64,000 bases of DNA from Oceanospirillum beijerinckii DSM 7166 (GTDB lineage Bacteria; Pseudomonadota; Gammaproteobacteria; Pseudomonadales; Halomonadaceae), in the NCBI RefSeq assembly GCF_000422425.1, contig NZ_AULT01000008.1:62001-126000 (forward strand), in the 5' to 3' direction. Numbering within the stretch: position 1 is the first letter of the stretch; each line of letters begins with the position of its first letter. Made by a program: the position numbers and the translations under genes. The notes under the pieces were generated by a model. That model saw only the letters and a list, made by a program, of their open reading frames with translations, was not told the DNA's origin and did no database searches. This document shows, piece by piece, positions 38,704 through 47,177 of this stretch.

Positions 38704-38742
38704 AAAAAACGGCCATAAAAAACGGCCACAAAAAACGTCCAT
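38704..38742 (+). repeat. Three tandem copies of a 13-bp A-rich unit
   Basis: AAAAAACGGCCAT, AAAAAACGGCCAC and AAAAAACGTCCAT follow each other directly, with a fourth decayed partial unit, in the 5' region of the nudF-like gene. Confidence 0.85.
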
Positions 38743-38774
38743 AAATAGCCAAAAAAGTAGCAACAGAAATAGCC

Positions 38775-39434
38775 ATGCGAGATGTCACGATATTAGCAAT
38801 GAGTAACAAGTTGACCCGTCGTTATCACAGGGATGATGTTCAGATCATCAAGCGGGAAGAAGCCTATCAGGGCTTTTTTCGTATGGAAAAGCTGCATCTC
38901 AAACAGCGCCGTTTTGATGGCCAATGGAGCGAGACGTTTACCCGAGAGATATTTGTCCGGGGCGATGCGGTGGGCGTGTTATTATACGACCCTCGTAGCG
39001 ACCAGCTGTTGATGGTAGAGCAGTTCCGTCCCGGTGCTTTATACGATGAAACACAAAGCCCATGGATGTTTGAGATTGTGGCCGGTATGACAGAAGAGGG
39101 AGAAACCCTGGAAGATGTTGTACGCAGAGAGGCTCAGGAAGAAGCCGGTTGTGATATCGAAGCGCTGGAGAAACTGTTTAGCTACTGGGTGAGTCCCGGT
39201 GGTATGGATGAGCAGATCGCACTGTTTTTAGGTGTCATCGACAGCCGCAAGGTGACAGAAGGGGTCTATGGTTTGGATGACGAACACGAGGATATCCGGG
39301 TCGAACTGGTGGACTTTTCTGAAGCCGTAAGAGGGTTACAAGATGGTCGTATTAACAATGCTATGGCCATCATTGCCCTACAGTGGTTGCAGCTGAACCG
39401 TGAGCGGCTGCAGCAACAATGGTGTCAATCCTAG
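38775..39434 (+). CDS. nudF: ADP-ribose pyrophosphatase (Nudix hydrolase)
   Basis: Hydrolyses ADP-ribose to AMP and ribose-5-phosphate. The 219-residue protein has the Nudix box GMTEEGETLEDVVRREAQEEAG and the ADP-ribose family's SPGGMDEQIALFLG about 20 residues later. A second ATG at 38799 is an equally possible start, as neither has a clear ribosome-binding site. The nudF-yqiB-cpdA order is conserved in gammaproteobacteria. Confidence 0.94.
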   Translation: MRDVTILAMSNKLTRRYHRDDVQIIKREEAYQGFFRMEKLHLKQRRFDGQWSETFTREIFVRGDAVGVLLYDPRSDQLLMVEQFRPGALYDETQSPWMFEIVAGMTEEGETLEDVVRREAQEEAGCDIEALEKLFSYWVSPGGMDEQIALFLGVIDSRKVTEGVYGLDDEHEDIRVELVDFSEAVRGLQDGRINNAMAIIALQWLQLNRERLQQQWCQS

Positions 39435-39542
39435 AACGAGATAATCGATAGCTGGCAGTAACGCTGGTTTGAAAGATAAGCGGTTCGCGCTGACGAGGGG
39501 AACGAGCAGTCAAACCAGCAAGCCAGAGAGTAGAGTGTAACC

Positions 39543-40022
39543 ATGCAACGAACCAAAAATCCTAACCCCTGGGCCAAAAAGAAAGCCTATGTCGTCGATC
39601 TAAAACGACAGATGGCCGAGTGCGAAACCAACTATCTGCGCTTATTGAAACTGCTGCCTGATCTGGAAGAGAACGATAGCTGGCGTTTTGCGGTCAGTGA
39701 TGAATCGCTGCATCTTGGGGAGCTGGCGATTAAAGTGACCGAGCGCAGTAAATACACCACCCTGCTGCGTATCTGGCAGCAGGACAGCTGGGGGCATTGG
39801 TTGAGCCAGCCTGAATTGTCCGTGCGTATGTACCACGATGCCCGTATGGCGGAAGTGGTGGGGTATCAAAAGCAACGTCACTTTGATGGCCGTTACCGCT
39901 ACCCGAATCCGAAAATGCGCCAACCTGATGAGAAGATGCAGATTAATCTGTTTCTGGCCGAATGGCTGACCCATCTGAAAAACTATGGCCACAGTGTTGA
40001 GGCGGTCGGTTTGCCCTCCTAA
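39543..40022 (+). CDS. DUF1249 protein, YqiB-like
   Basis: A 159-residue cytoplasmic protein of the DUF1249 family, of unknown function. Typical segments are CETNYLRLLKLLPDL at residue 27, SVRMYHDARMAEVVGYQ and the basic YRYPNPKMRQPDEK with a C-terminal LFLAEWL. It lies between the nudF and cpdA genes, as in E. coli (nudF-yqiB-cpdA). Confidence 0.92.
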   Translation: MQRTKNPNPWAKKKAYVVDLKRQMAECETNYLRLLKLLPDLEENDSWRFAVSDESLHLGELAIKVTERSKYTTLLRIWQQDSWGHWLSQPELSVRMYHDARMAEVVGYQKQRHFDGRYRYPNPKMRQPDEKMQINLFLAEWLTHLKNYGHSVEAVGLPS

Positions 40023-40095
40023 CACATCAGCTATCCCGATCATTACAACGATCCAAATAATCAGAACTATACACATTATTAGAAAAGACCCTGAC

Positions 40096-40890
40096 ATGTC
40101 CGTGAGAGATTCCCTATCTGTGGTGCAGCTGACCGATCTGCACCTGCTGGCTGATCCTGAACAAGATTTTAAAGGCCAGAAGCCTTGGCACAATTTGGTT
40201 GCTGTGCTGGAGCAAAGCCTGAAAGCCCATCCGGTGGATCTGTTTCTACTGACTGGAGATTTAAGTCAGGATGAATCCGTTGAAAGCTATCAACAGCTGT
40301 ATCAACTGATGCAGGAGACCGGTGTGCCTTGGCACTGGATTCCCGGTAATCACGATAGTGTCGATCTGATGCAGGCGTTGCATCCTATTGATTTTTCTGT
40401 TGTTAGCGGCGAATGGCAGTGGTTATTACTGAATTCTCAATCCGGTCAGCCTCACGGTGAGTTGGATGAGTCTCAGCGTCAGCAGCTGCTGCAGGCACTG
40501 GAACAACCTCAAGCGTTGTATCAAGCGATTGCGATTCATCATCAGCCTTTACTGGTTGGTCCGGGCCGTCAGGGGGAAAACCATAATCCGCTAATGGATA
40601 ATAGTGAGGCCATTGCCGGAATTGATAGTATTCCCCTGCGCGATCAAGGCTGGTTATGGCAAACACTCACTGGTTTCCCGGCAGTAAAAACCGTGATCTG
40701 TGGTCATGTGCATCAGGAGCAACATCTGGTAAAAGATCAGCTGAGTTTATTGACCACACCGGCCACCAGTATTCAATTTGCCTCTGATATCAATGAGTTC
40801 CAGATAGCAGATCTGGCACCGGGTTATCGTTGGTTAAACCTGATGCCTGATGGCCATGTGGAAAGCCGGGTTTATCGCCTGGAAAATTAG
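40096..40890 (+). CDS. cpdA: 3',5'-cyclic AMP phosphodiesterase CpdA
   Basis: Hydrolyses cAMP. I start at ATG 40096 (MSVRDSLSVVQLTDLHL); the frame is open further upstream but those residues are not family-like. The 264-residue class III phosphodiesterase has the metallophosphoesterase motifs QLTDLHL, LTGDLSQD, PGNHDS, a late IHHQP and CGHVHQEQ, all intact. It is the last gene of the nudF-yqiB-cpdA group. Confidence 0.94.
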   Translation: MSVRDSLSVVQLTDLHLLADPEQDFKGQKPWHNLVAVLEQSLKAHPVDLFLLTGDLSQDESVESYQQLYQLMQETGVPWHWIPGNHDSVDLMQALHPIDFSVVSGEWQWLLLNSQSGQPHGELDESQRQQLLQALEQPQALYQAIAIHHQPLLVGPGRQGENHNPLMDNSEAIAGIDSIPLRDQGWLWQTLTGFPAVKTVICGHVHQEQHLVKDQLSLLTTPATSIQFASDINEFQIADLAPGYRWLNLMPDGHVESRVYRLEN

Positions 40891-41158
40891 TGCTTCTTAT
40901 TCGATAAAGTTATCAACAAAGTATTTTAAATAATTTGACGTAATTAAGGATTCCGTTTTTACTACGCCCATTGGGGTTAGTACGTCCGCATATCGAAGCG
41001 GATAACATGACGGGCTTAAGTGAGACGATCAAGACAACGGATCGCTTAAGACAGACACCTGAACCTGAACAAATAACCCAACCAATTCCAACCGGATGAG
41101 CGGACTCTTTTAGACTCAGACCGGTTTTTTTGACTTTTAGCAGGAGTGGATCATAACA

Positions 41159-42070
41159 ATGATATCGCCCGAACGCCTGACGCACCTGAAACAGCTGGAA
41201 GCGGAAAGCATCCATATTATTCGGGAAGTTGCCGCAGAGTTTGACAACCCTGTGATGCTGTATTCTGTCGGTAAAGACTCTGCCGTAATGCTGCATCTGG
41301 CTCGTAAAGCTTTCTACCCAGGAACACCGCCGTTTCCACTGATGCACGTGGATACCACCTGGAAGTTCCGTGAAATGATCGAGTTCCGTGACAAGATGGC
41401 GGCAGAGGCCGGTATGGATCTGATCGTGCATACCAACGAAGAAGGTCGGGCGGCGAATATCAACCCATTCGATCACGGCAGCCGTAAGTACACGGACGTG
41501 ATGAAAACTCAGGCTCTGAAGCAGGCATTGAACAAGTACCGCTTTGATGCTGCGTTTGGTGGTGCCCGTCGTGACGAAGAGAAGTCCCGTGCGAAAGAGC
41601 GTGTTTACTCCTTCCGTGACAAATTCCACCGTTGGGACCCTAAAAGTCAGCGTCCTGAGCTGTGGAACCTGTACAACAGCAAGGTGAACAAAGACGAGTC
41701 CATTCGTGTATTCCCGCTGTCCAACTGGACCGAGCTGGATATCTGGCAGTACATCTATCTGGAAGAGATTCCGATTGTACCTCTGTACTACTCAGATAAA
41801 CGTCCTGTGGTTGAGCGTGATGGTACCCTGATCATGGCAGATGATGAGCGTATGCCGCTGGCCGAAGGTGAAGAGCCAGAAATGCGTTCCGTGCGTTTCC
41901 GTACGCTGGGTTGTTACCCGCTGACCGGTGCGGTGGAATCGACCGCAGCGACCTTGCCTGACATTATTCAGGAAATGCTGCTGACCACCACTTCTGAGCG
42001 TCAGGGTCGTGTGATCGACCATGATGGCGCGGGCTCCATGGAGCAGAAGAAGCGCGAAGGTTACTTCTAG
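41159..42070 (+). CDS. cysD: Sulfate adenylyltransferase subunit 2
   Basis: CysD makes adenosine 5'-phosphosulfate from sulfate and ATP, together with the GTPase CysN. The 303-residue protein belongs to the PP-loop family with the ATP-binding [13 protein letters not shown] (about residue 38), [32 protein letters not shown] and ends KKREGYF. Unlike the usual arrangement, where cysN follows after a few bases, 449 bases with another gene lie between them. Confidence 0.97.
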   Translation: MISPERLTHLKQLEAESIHIIREVAAEFDNPVMLYSVGKDSAVMLHLARKAFYPGTPPFPLMHVDTTWKFREMIEFRDKMAAEAGMDLIVHTNEEGRAANINPFDHGSRKYTDVMKTQALKQALNKYRFDAAFGGARRDEEKSRAKERVYSFRDKFHRWDPKSQRPELWNLYNSKVNKDESIRVFPLSNWTELDIWQYIYLEEIPIVPLYYSDKRPVVERDGTLIMADDERMPLAEGEEPEMRSVRFRTLGCYPLTGAVESTAATLPDIIQEMLLTTTSERQGRVIDHDGAGSMEQKKREGYF

Positions 42071-42076
42071 CCGGAA

Positions 42077-42104
42077 AGGCTTTAGGCTGGAGGCCTGAGG
42101 CTTG
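42077..42104 (+). repeat. Left heptamer array (4 units) upstream of the four-helix-bundle gene
   Basis: Four contiguous 7-mers: AGGCTTT, AGGCTGG, AGGCCTG, AGGCTTG. They begin six bases after the cysD stop. They match the reverse complement of the right array in 25 of 28 positions. Confidence 0.9.
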
Positions 42105-42120
42105 ACGAAAAGGGTGCCAA

Positions 42121-42510
42121 ATGGATTTTGAGAAGCTAGACGTATGGAAAATGTCCGCCCGATTATCGGCAGATTTATACAAGAACCTGAGAAACCTGAA
42201 CGATTGGGGATTTAAAGATCAGATTACCCGTTCAGGTCTGTCTGTACCCAGTAATATTGCAGAGGGTATGAGCAGAGAAAGTGCAAAAGAAAGACTCAGG
42301 TTCTTAAGCATCGCTAAAGGCTCTTGCGCAGAGCTGAGAACTCAAATTTATATCGGTATCGATATAGGCTATATCGAGAGACAGGCTGGTCAGGACTGGA
42401 TTCAGCAAACCAAACGAATAGCCGCTATGTTATCGGGACTGATGAATAAGATTAAGGTGGAGCTTGAACCTGGTTCGTCCAGCCTCAAGCCTCCAGCCTC
42501 AAGCCTATGA
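42121..42510 (+). CDS. Four-helix-bundle protein (S23/Avd-like, TIGR02436-type)
   Basis: A 129-residue helical protein with the family's FEKLDVWKMSARLSADLYK start, SGLSVPSNIAEGMSR and RFLSIAKGSCAELRTQ motifs. Relatives are encoded in intervening sequences of some 23S rRNA genes, and the accessory protein Avd of diversity-generating retroelements has the same fold; the cellular role of free-standing members is unknown. It lies in the cysD-cysN operon, in the same direction, with AGGG before its ATG. Its last residues (SSLKPPASSL) are encoded by the right heptamer array, so the array is part of the coding region. No reverse transcriptase is nearby. Confidence 0.88.
   Translation: MDFEKLDVWKMSARLSADLYKNLRNLNDWGFKDQITRSGLSVPSNIAEGMSRESAKERLRFLSIAKGSCAELRTQIYIGIDIGYIERQAGQDWIQQTKRIAAMLSGLMNKIKVELEPGSSSLKPPASSL
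42479..42506 (-). repeat. Right heptamer array (4 units), inverted, overlapping the 3' end of the four-helix-bundle gene
   Basis: On the minus strand it reads AGGCTTG, AGGCTGG, AGGCTTG, AGGCTGG. With the left array it makes a 28-bp imperfect inverted repeat around the gene. It ends 13 bases before the cysN ATG, leaving a usable GAGGA ribosome-binding site. Confidence 0.92.
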
Positions 42511-42519
42511 GGACACAAA

Positions 42520-43941
42520 ATGTCTCACCAATCCGACTTGATTGCGGAAGATATTGAAGCGTATCTGAAACAGCACGAACAGAAAGACCTGCTGCGTTTT
42601 ATCACCTGCGGTAGCGTGGATGATGGTAAAAGTACCCTGATTGGCCGCCTGCTGCACGATTCCAAAATGATCTATGAAGATCAGCTGGCTGCGATCAGTA
42701 AAGACAGCAAGAAAAGCGGTACCACTGGTGAAGAAGTGGATCTGGCGCTGCTGGTAGACGGTCTGCAATCCGAGCGTGAGCAGGGTATCACCATCGACGT
42801 GGCATACCGTTATTTCTCTACCGATAAGCGTAAATTTATTATTGCCGACACCCCAGGGCACGAGCAGTACACCCGTAACATGGCGACCGGTGCATCCACT
42901 GCATCACTGGCGATCATCCTGATCGACGCTCGTCATGGTGTACTGACCCAGACCCGTCGTCACAGCTTTATTGTCTCCCTGCTGGGCATCAAACACGTGA
43001 TCGTGGCGGTGAACAAGATGGACCTGGTCGAGTACGGTGAAGAGCGCTTTAACGAGATCGTGGCGGACTATAAAGAGTTTGCCAAAGATCTACGTATTCC
43101 TGACTTCCAGTTTGTACCGGTTTCCGCTCTGAAAGGCGAAAACGTGGTAGAAAACAGCACGCAAATGCCTTGGTACCAGGGTGAGCCGCTGATGAACATT
43201 CTGGAAAACGTTGAAGTTAGCCATGATATCGCACTGGAAGATCTGCGCTTCCCAGTACAGTACGTGAACCGTCCTAACCTGGACTTCCGTGGTTTCTGCG
43301 GCACGGTAGCTGCAGGTGTAGTGCGTAAAGGTCAGCAGATCACAGCGCTGCCATCGGGCAAGACCAGCACCGTTAAATCCATTATCACCTACGAAGGTGA
43401 ACTGGAGCAGGCGCAGGCTGGCTCAGCTATTACGGTGACCCTGAACGACGAGATCGATATCTCCCGTGGCGATGTACTGGTTGAAACCGGTAAAGATGCT
43501 CTGGTCAGCAACTGTTTTAGCGCTCACCTGGTGTGGATGCATGAGCAGCCACTGGAAGTCGGCAAGCAGTACAACTTTAAAGTCGGTACCGATTTCACCA
43601 CCGGTTATGTGACCAGCATTGAACATCAGATCGACGTGAATACCCTAGAAAAATCCAGTACCGATGAGCTGCCACTGAATGGCATCGCACTGGTTACCGT
43701 TGAGCTGACCGAAGCGGTGGTATTTGATCCTTACCAGGACAGCCGCTTCACCGGTAGCTTTATCGTGATCGACCATCTGTCCAATGGCACTATCGGTGCA
43801 GGTATGATCGAAGCCGCTGCTGAGCAAAGCGAGCAAACTGCAGTTGGCCCAGTCAGCGCCTTCGAGCAGGAGCTGAACGCTCTGATTCGTAAGCATTTCC
43901 CGCACTGGGAAGCTAAGGATGTCAGCAAGTTGCTGAAATAA
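42520..43941 (+). CDS. cysN: Sulfate adenylyltransferase subunit 1 (GTPase)
   Basis: CysN drives APS synthesis by CysD through GTP hydrolysis. The 473-residue protein has the EF-Tu-like G motifs [27 protein letters not shown] and NKMDLV, with two beta-barrel domains behind. The CysC kinase fusion seen in some species is absent. TGAGGACACAAA precedes the ATG. The separation from cysD by the four-helix-bundle gene does not alter either frame. Confidence 0.97.
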   Translation: MSHQSDLIAEDIEAYLKQHEQKDLLRFITCGSVDDGKSTLIGRLLHDSKMIYEDQLAAISKDSKKSGTTGEEVDLALLVDGLQSEREQGITIDVAYRYFSTDKRKFIIADTPGHEQYTRNMATGASTASLAIILIDARHGVLTQTRRHSFIVSLLGIKHVIVAVNKMDLVEYGEERFNEIVADYKEFAKDLRIPDFQFVPVSALKGENVVENSTQMPWYQGEPLMNILENVEVSHDIALEDLRFPVQYVNRPNLDFRGFCGTVAAGVVRKGQQITALPSGKTSTVKSIITYEGELEQAQAGSAITVTLNDEIDISRGDVLVETGKDALVSNCFSAHLVWMHEQPLEVGKQYNFKVGTDFTTGYVTSIEHQIDVNTLEKSSTDELPLNGIALVTVELTEAVVFDPYQDSRFTGSFIVIDHLSNGTIGAGMIEAAAEQSEQTAVGPVSAFEQELNALIRKHFPHWEAKDVSKLLK

Positions 43942-43955
43942 TTCTCCTTGAAGCA

Positions 43956-43984
43956 AACGTTACTCTGATTTGAGTGACGTTTTG
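43956..43984 (+). terminator. First hairpin after cysN
   Basis: AACGTTACTC and GAGTGACGTT form a stem with one mismatch, followed by a moderately T-rich tail. Confidence 0.65.
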
Positions 43985-43997
43985 TTTGTTGATTTTA

Positions 43998-44032
43998 CCG
44001 CCAACTCAGTAATGCGTTTGGCGGTTTTTTTA
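43998..44032 (+). terminator. cysN operon terminator
   Basis: ACCGCCAA and TTTGGCGGT form an 8-9 bp stem followed by a seven-base T-run. Confidence 0.85.
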
Positions 44033-44115
44033 TGGTGTGACTTGTTTAGCCAATGAGGTAAAATTTTTCGACTCTAGTATTTCTTGCAGTCATTGGATAA
44101 GGGTTCCTATTACTT

Positions 44116-45552
44116 ATGCGCTTAACACGATTAAAAATTCAGAACTTTCGTTGTTTTGAGCAGTTTGAATTAGATCTACATCCGAATCTAACCGTATTAA
44201 TTGCACCGAATGGGGCAGGTAAAACGACTCTGTTGGATGCTGCACGGATTGCAGTCTGGCCTTTTGTAAAAGCGTTTGATCTGGGTGGTCAAACGGGTAA
44301 ATCTGCAACTATTCAACCAGATGATGTGAGGCGCTTACCTCTTCAAAGAGGTGTGATGGAGCCTGTTCTGCCCTCGAGTATTGAGGCTTCAGGTTTTTGG
44401 CCAGAACTGAATACCAATACCACTAAGTCAGAGGCATTATTGTTTTCTGAGGCAGATCTGCAATGTGTTTGGCTGCAAACGCGCGAGAAAATTAAAAAGG
44501 GGACTAATACTCTAGGCGATAAAGGAACAAAGGGGCTTACCCAATTAGGTAAAGCCTTCCAAGCCAGTCAATTTAACTCACTTGATTCGATTGCTTTATC
44601 AGAGGCTTCGATAGGCTTTCCGGTGATCTCTTATCTTGGAACTGGTCGCTTGTGGTATCAGGGACGATATAGCTCTCAAGTTAAGGATAAAAAACTAGAA
44701 CAGGATGCCTTTTCCAGAAGTTGGGGTTATAGAGACTGTTTAACTGCCTCATCAGCTTATAAACAGTTCGAAGACTGGTTCGGTTGGATTTATCGTAGCT
44801 ACAGGGAAAAGCAAATTGAGGCACTTGAGCGTAGTACATCAATAGATTCAAACGATCAATGGCTGAAAGATAGTATTGATGTAGTTGTGAAGGCTGTTGA
44901 TGAAGTTGTCGCCCCGATAACCGGTTGGGGGAAAATTGCATATAGTTCTAGCAATCAGCAGCAGATTGTCTTAAGCCATAAAGAACACGGCATAATGCCT
45001 TTAAGTATGTTAAGTGATGGTTTGAGAAACACTATTGTAATGGTTGCAGATATTGCATTTCGTTGTAGTAAGTTAAACCCTCATTTGGGAGCAAGAGCTG
45101 CTTTAGATTCATACGGGGTCATTATGATTGATGAAGTGGATATGTTTCTTCATCCCGAATGGCAACAGCAGATTTTAGGGGCTCTGCGTCGAGCTTTTCC
45201 CAAAATTCAGTTTATCGTTACCACCCATAGTCCTCAGGTTTTAACCACGGTTCCAAAAGAATGTATTCGTCTTATTGATGGCGATCGAGCGGTTGAACCT
45301 TCAGTTCATACTTTGGGAGAGGAAAGCAGGACCGTTTTGGAAGATGTAATGCACGTATCCTCTAGGCCTAGAGATGAATATTCAGATCTGTTGACTCAGT
45401 ACCTAAAGAAGATTAACCGAGGTGACATTGATAGCACTGAAGTCTTGCAGATGAGAGCTGGTTTAGAGCGTCATTATGGTGCAAATCATGATCAGTTACA
45501 GCTCGCAAATACAAGAATTAATTACTGGCGGGCAGTGCGTCATACGGAATAG
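44116..45552 (+). CDS. ptuA: AAA ATPase of a Septu-like defence pair (PtuA-like)
   Basis: A 478-residue RecF/OLD-like ATPase. It begins LTRLKIQNFRCFEQFEL, with Walker A APNGAGKTT (residues 30-38), an ABC-type signature LSDGLRN (about 299), Walker B VIMIDEVDMFLHP (about 335) and a HSPQ switch (about 369). A long helical insert separates the two ATPase halves. It is followed after six bases by a TIGR02646-type HNH gene; ATPase plus this HNH is the gene content of Septu (PtuAB) and of the effector part of some retrons. No reverse transcriptase or retron RNA is visible, so I call it Septu-like. Anti-phage activity is inference. Confidence 0.85.
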   Translation: MRLTRLKIQNFRCFEQFELDLHPNLTVLIAPNGAGKTTLLDAARIAVWPFVKAFDLGGQTGKSATIQPDDVRRLPLQRGVMEPVLPSSIEASGFWPELNTNTTKSEALLFSEADLQCVWLQTREKIKKGTNTLGDKGTKGLTQLGKAFQASQFNSLDSIALSEASIGFPVISYLGTGRLWYQGRYSSQVKDKKLEQDAFSRSWGYRDCLTASSAYKQFEDWFGWIYRSYREKQIEALERSTSIDSNDQWLKDSIDVVVKAVDEVVAPITGWGKIAYSSSNQQQIVLSHKEHGIMPLSMLSDGLRNTIVMVADIAFRCSKLNPHLGARAALDSYGVIMIDEVDMFLHPEWQQQILGALRRAFPKIQFIVTTHSPQVLTTVPKECIRLIDGDRAVEPSVHTLGEESRTVLEDVMHVSSRPRDEYSDLLTQYLKKINRGDIDSTEVLQMRAGLERHYGANHDQLQLANTRINYWRAVRHTE

Positions 45553-45558
45553 TCGTTA

Positions 45559-46260
45559 ATGAAGTATTTTTCTCATGAAGATCAGGCACCACTGCTATTA
45601 GGAAAGAGGCAGTTAAAACCTGTTGATAATCCTGGCGGAGCTTGGCGTAACTACAAAAAGGGAGAAAGGGGACGTGGGAGAGTGCATGAGTTAACCACTA
45701 ACCTGCTGGTATGTCAGAAGTCACTTTGTGCGTATTGTGAGATCAGTCTACTACACCCGCAGTTGGGTTTTCATATCGAACATATTCTTTCCAAATCACT
45801 AAACCCAGAGCTTACTTTCGAATATAAGAATCTAATGCTGTCGTGTTTTAAAGGTGGTGGTGAGGTTCCTGCCTCAGAAGAAGACCCATATCCTGTCAGC
45901 TGCGGTCACGCACTACTCAAATCAAGCAATGAGTTCGATGAAGCTCTGTTTATCAGGCCAACGGAAGCTGATTGTGAGCGTTATTTTTTCTATGAGCTTG
46001 ATGGGGAGATTGTTCCTCATGATAATCTAAATGCTCAGGAATCAGAGCGAGCGCAGCACACGATTGATGTTTTGAACCTGAACTGCCGACGCTTAAAGCG
46101 CTTAAGGGGGGATGTCATTGATCAACTATCTCGGTTGAGTGCAGAGTTGGTTAAGCAGCCAGAGCAATTACAGTTCTTTATTCAACAAGAGTTGAGTGCT
46201 CGAGAAGGTGCGCTGGTTTCATTTTGGACAACCAGAAAACAGCTTCTCATTCCTGATTAA
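45559..46260 (+). CDS. ptuB: HNH nuclease of a Septu-like defence pair (PtuB-like, TIGR02646)
   Basis: A 233-residue protein with an HNH/McrA-like zinc centre: CAYC at residues 57-60, FHIEHILSKS (His72, His75), then NLMLSC (Asn91, Cys96). A DVLNLNC segment lies in the C-terminal third, as in TIGR02646 proteins. The family appears in Septu systems and retron effectors and is thought to cut nucleic acid under control of the ATPase. The six-base gap to the ATPase gene indicates one transcript. Base composition and codon use look less biased than in the housekeeping genes around it, which fits transfer. Confidence 0.87.
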   Translation: MKYFSHEDQAPLLLGKRQLKPVDNPGGAWRNYKKGERGRGRVHELTTNLLVCQKSLCAYCEISLLHPQLGFHIEHILSKSLNPELTFEYKNLMLSCFKGGGEVPASEEDPYPVSCGHALLKSSNEFDEALFIRPTEADCERYFFYELDGEIVPHDNLNAQESERAQHTIDVLNLNCRRLKRLRGDVIDQLSRLSAELVKQPEQLQFFIQQELSAREGALVSFWTTRKQLLIPD

Positions 46261-46291
46261 CTTCATTATGCCTACATCAGCTACTCTGAAG

Positions 46292-46329
46292 GAGCATCGA
46301 AGAGTTTTCCTCGGATGCTCTCTTATTTT
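46292..46329 (+). terminator. Terminator of the Septu-like pair
   Basis: GAGCATC and GATGCTC form a 7-bp stem, extended by GAAGAG/CTC pairing, then a T-rich stretch. Confidence 0.65.
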
Positions 46330-46344
46330 GTACTTGATGACCGC

Positions 46345-46540
46345 CTAGCAGCAGCCACCCTCTGTGCTATTTTCACCTACCAGATGTGCCAAGGCGTAGC
46401 AGTCACGCCCCGGGCTGCTCCCAGGTCCAATATGTTGGTGTTTTCAAGCAGCTGAGGCGCCACTAAACCGCAGTTTATAGTAGCAGGCCATCGCCTTATC
46501 ATGAATCAATCTCAGTGTCTTTTTCAGCAAACCTTGGCTA
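46345..46540 (-). pseudogene. Remnant of an arsenite-methyltransferase (ArsM)-like gene
   Basis: Three neighbouring minus-strand frames join into one recognisable SAM methyltransferase start: LKKTLRLIHDKAMACYY, then after a frameshift CGLVAPQLLENTNILDLG (the SAM motif region), then after another shift RDCYALAHLVGENS. The last frame runs into EGGCC and a stop. In ArsM-like proteins the middle motif is followed by a long catalytic domain and a Cys-rich tail, so the body of the gene appears deleted and the two ends joined. It cannot encode a working enzyme. The identification is from memory of the family pattern. Confidence 0.6.
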
Positions 46541-46550
46541 ATACCTGAAT

Positions 46551-47177
46551 TTAATTGAGCTTGCGTAACGTAGTAAAATCTTTATACAAGGGTAAAGGCT
46601 TCCCTTTATGCCACCGCGCAGCCATAGTGCGGGCTTCAGCTAGCTGATCATCTGTTAGCAGATGGGTGCTGTGATTGATGCTTTTTTTTGCCAGAGAATG
46701 GCTTTTTTCTGCCGCCAGTATCTTGAGTGTTTGAGCCATGACTGGGTTGGCGGTTACCCCTAGTCCTAATTCATATAGTCCACTTAAATAATATAGTGCT
46801 TCACTATGTCCCTGCTCTGCAGCTAAGCGAGCCCACTTTACTGATTCGTTATAGTTCTTCTGTACGCCATCCCCCGTTCGAAACATGATGCTGAGATTAT
46901 ATTGTGCTTCGGCATAACCCAGGTTAGCGGCTTGATGATACAGCTTGGCTGCTTTGGAGTAGTTTTTCGAGACACCTTTACCTTGGTCGTACATAAGTGC
47001 TAAGTAATATTTAGCCTCTGGCATTTTCTGCGAGCCTAATGTTTTGAAGATGTCATATGCTTCAGAAAAATCTTTTTGCTGGAATGCCCTGACTCCTTCA
47101 TTAAAAGATTTGGCGTATGTCGGTAGGAGGCTTAAAGACAAATATAACAAAATGGGGCTGATAATATATTTGTTCAT
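46551..47177 (-). CDS. Sel1-repeat (TPR-like) periplasmic protein
   Basis: A 208-residue protein with a signal peptide (cleavage near TYAKS) and three to four Sel1-like repeats of about 36 residues: AKYYLALMYDQGKGVSKNYS, AQYNLSIMFRTGDGVQKNYN and ALYYLSGLYELGLGVTANP. Such solenoids bind proteins; the partner is unknown. The C-terminal third is helical without repeat. It runs toward the ArsM remnant. Confidence 0.9.
   Translation of the reverse strand: MNKYIISPILLYLSLSLLPTYAKSFNEGVRAFQQKDFSEAYDIFKTLGSQKMPEAKYYLALMYDQGKGVSKNYSKAAKLYHQAANLGYAEAQYNLSIMFRTGDGVQKNYNESVKWARLAAEQGHSEALYYLSGLYELGLGVTANPVMAQTLKILAAEKSHSLAKKSINHSTHLLTDDQLAEARTMAARWHKGKPLPLYKDFTTLRKLN

Noticed and set aside
42077-42510. 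A diversity-generating retroelement around the Avd-like gene
   Set aside because: No reverse transcriptase, template repeat or variable repeat is present in the window; only the four-helix-bundle fold is shared.
44116-46260. A full retron (reverse transcriptase plus effector)
   Set aside because: Only the ATPase and HNH genes are present. No reverse transcriptase frame or retron-like RNA structure is visible between the cysN terminators and the ATPase start.
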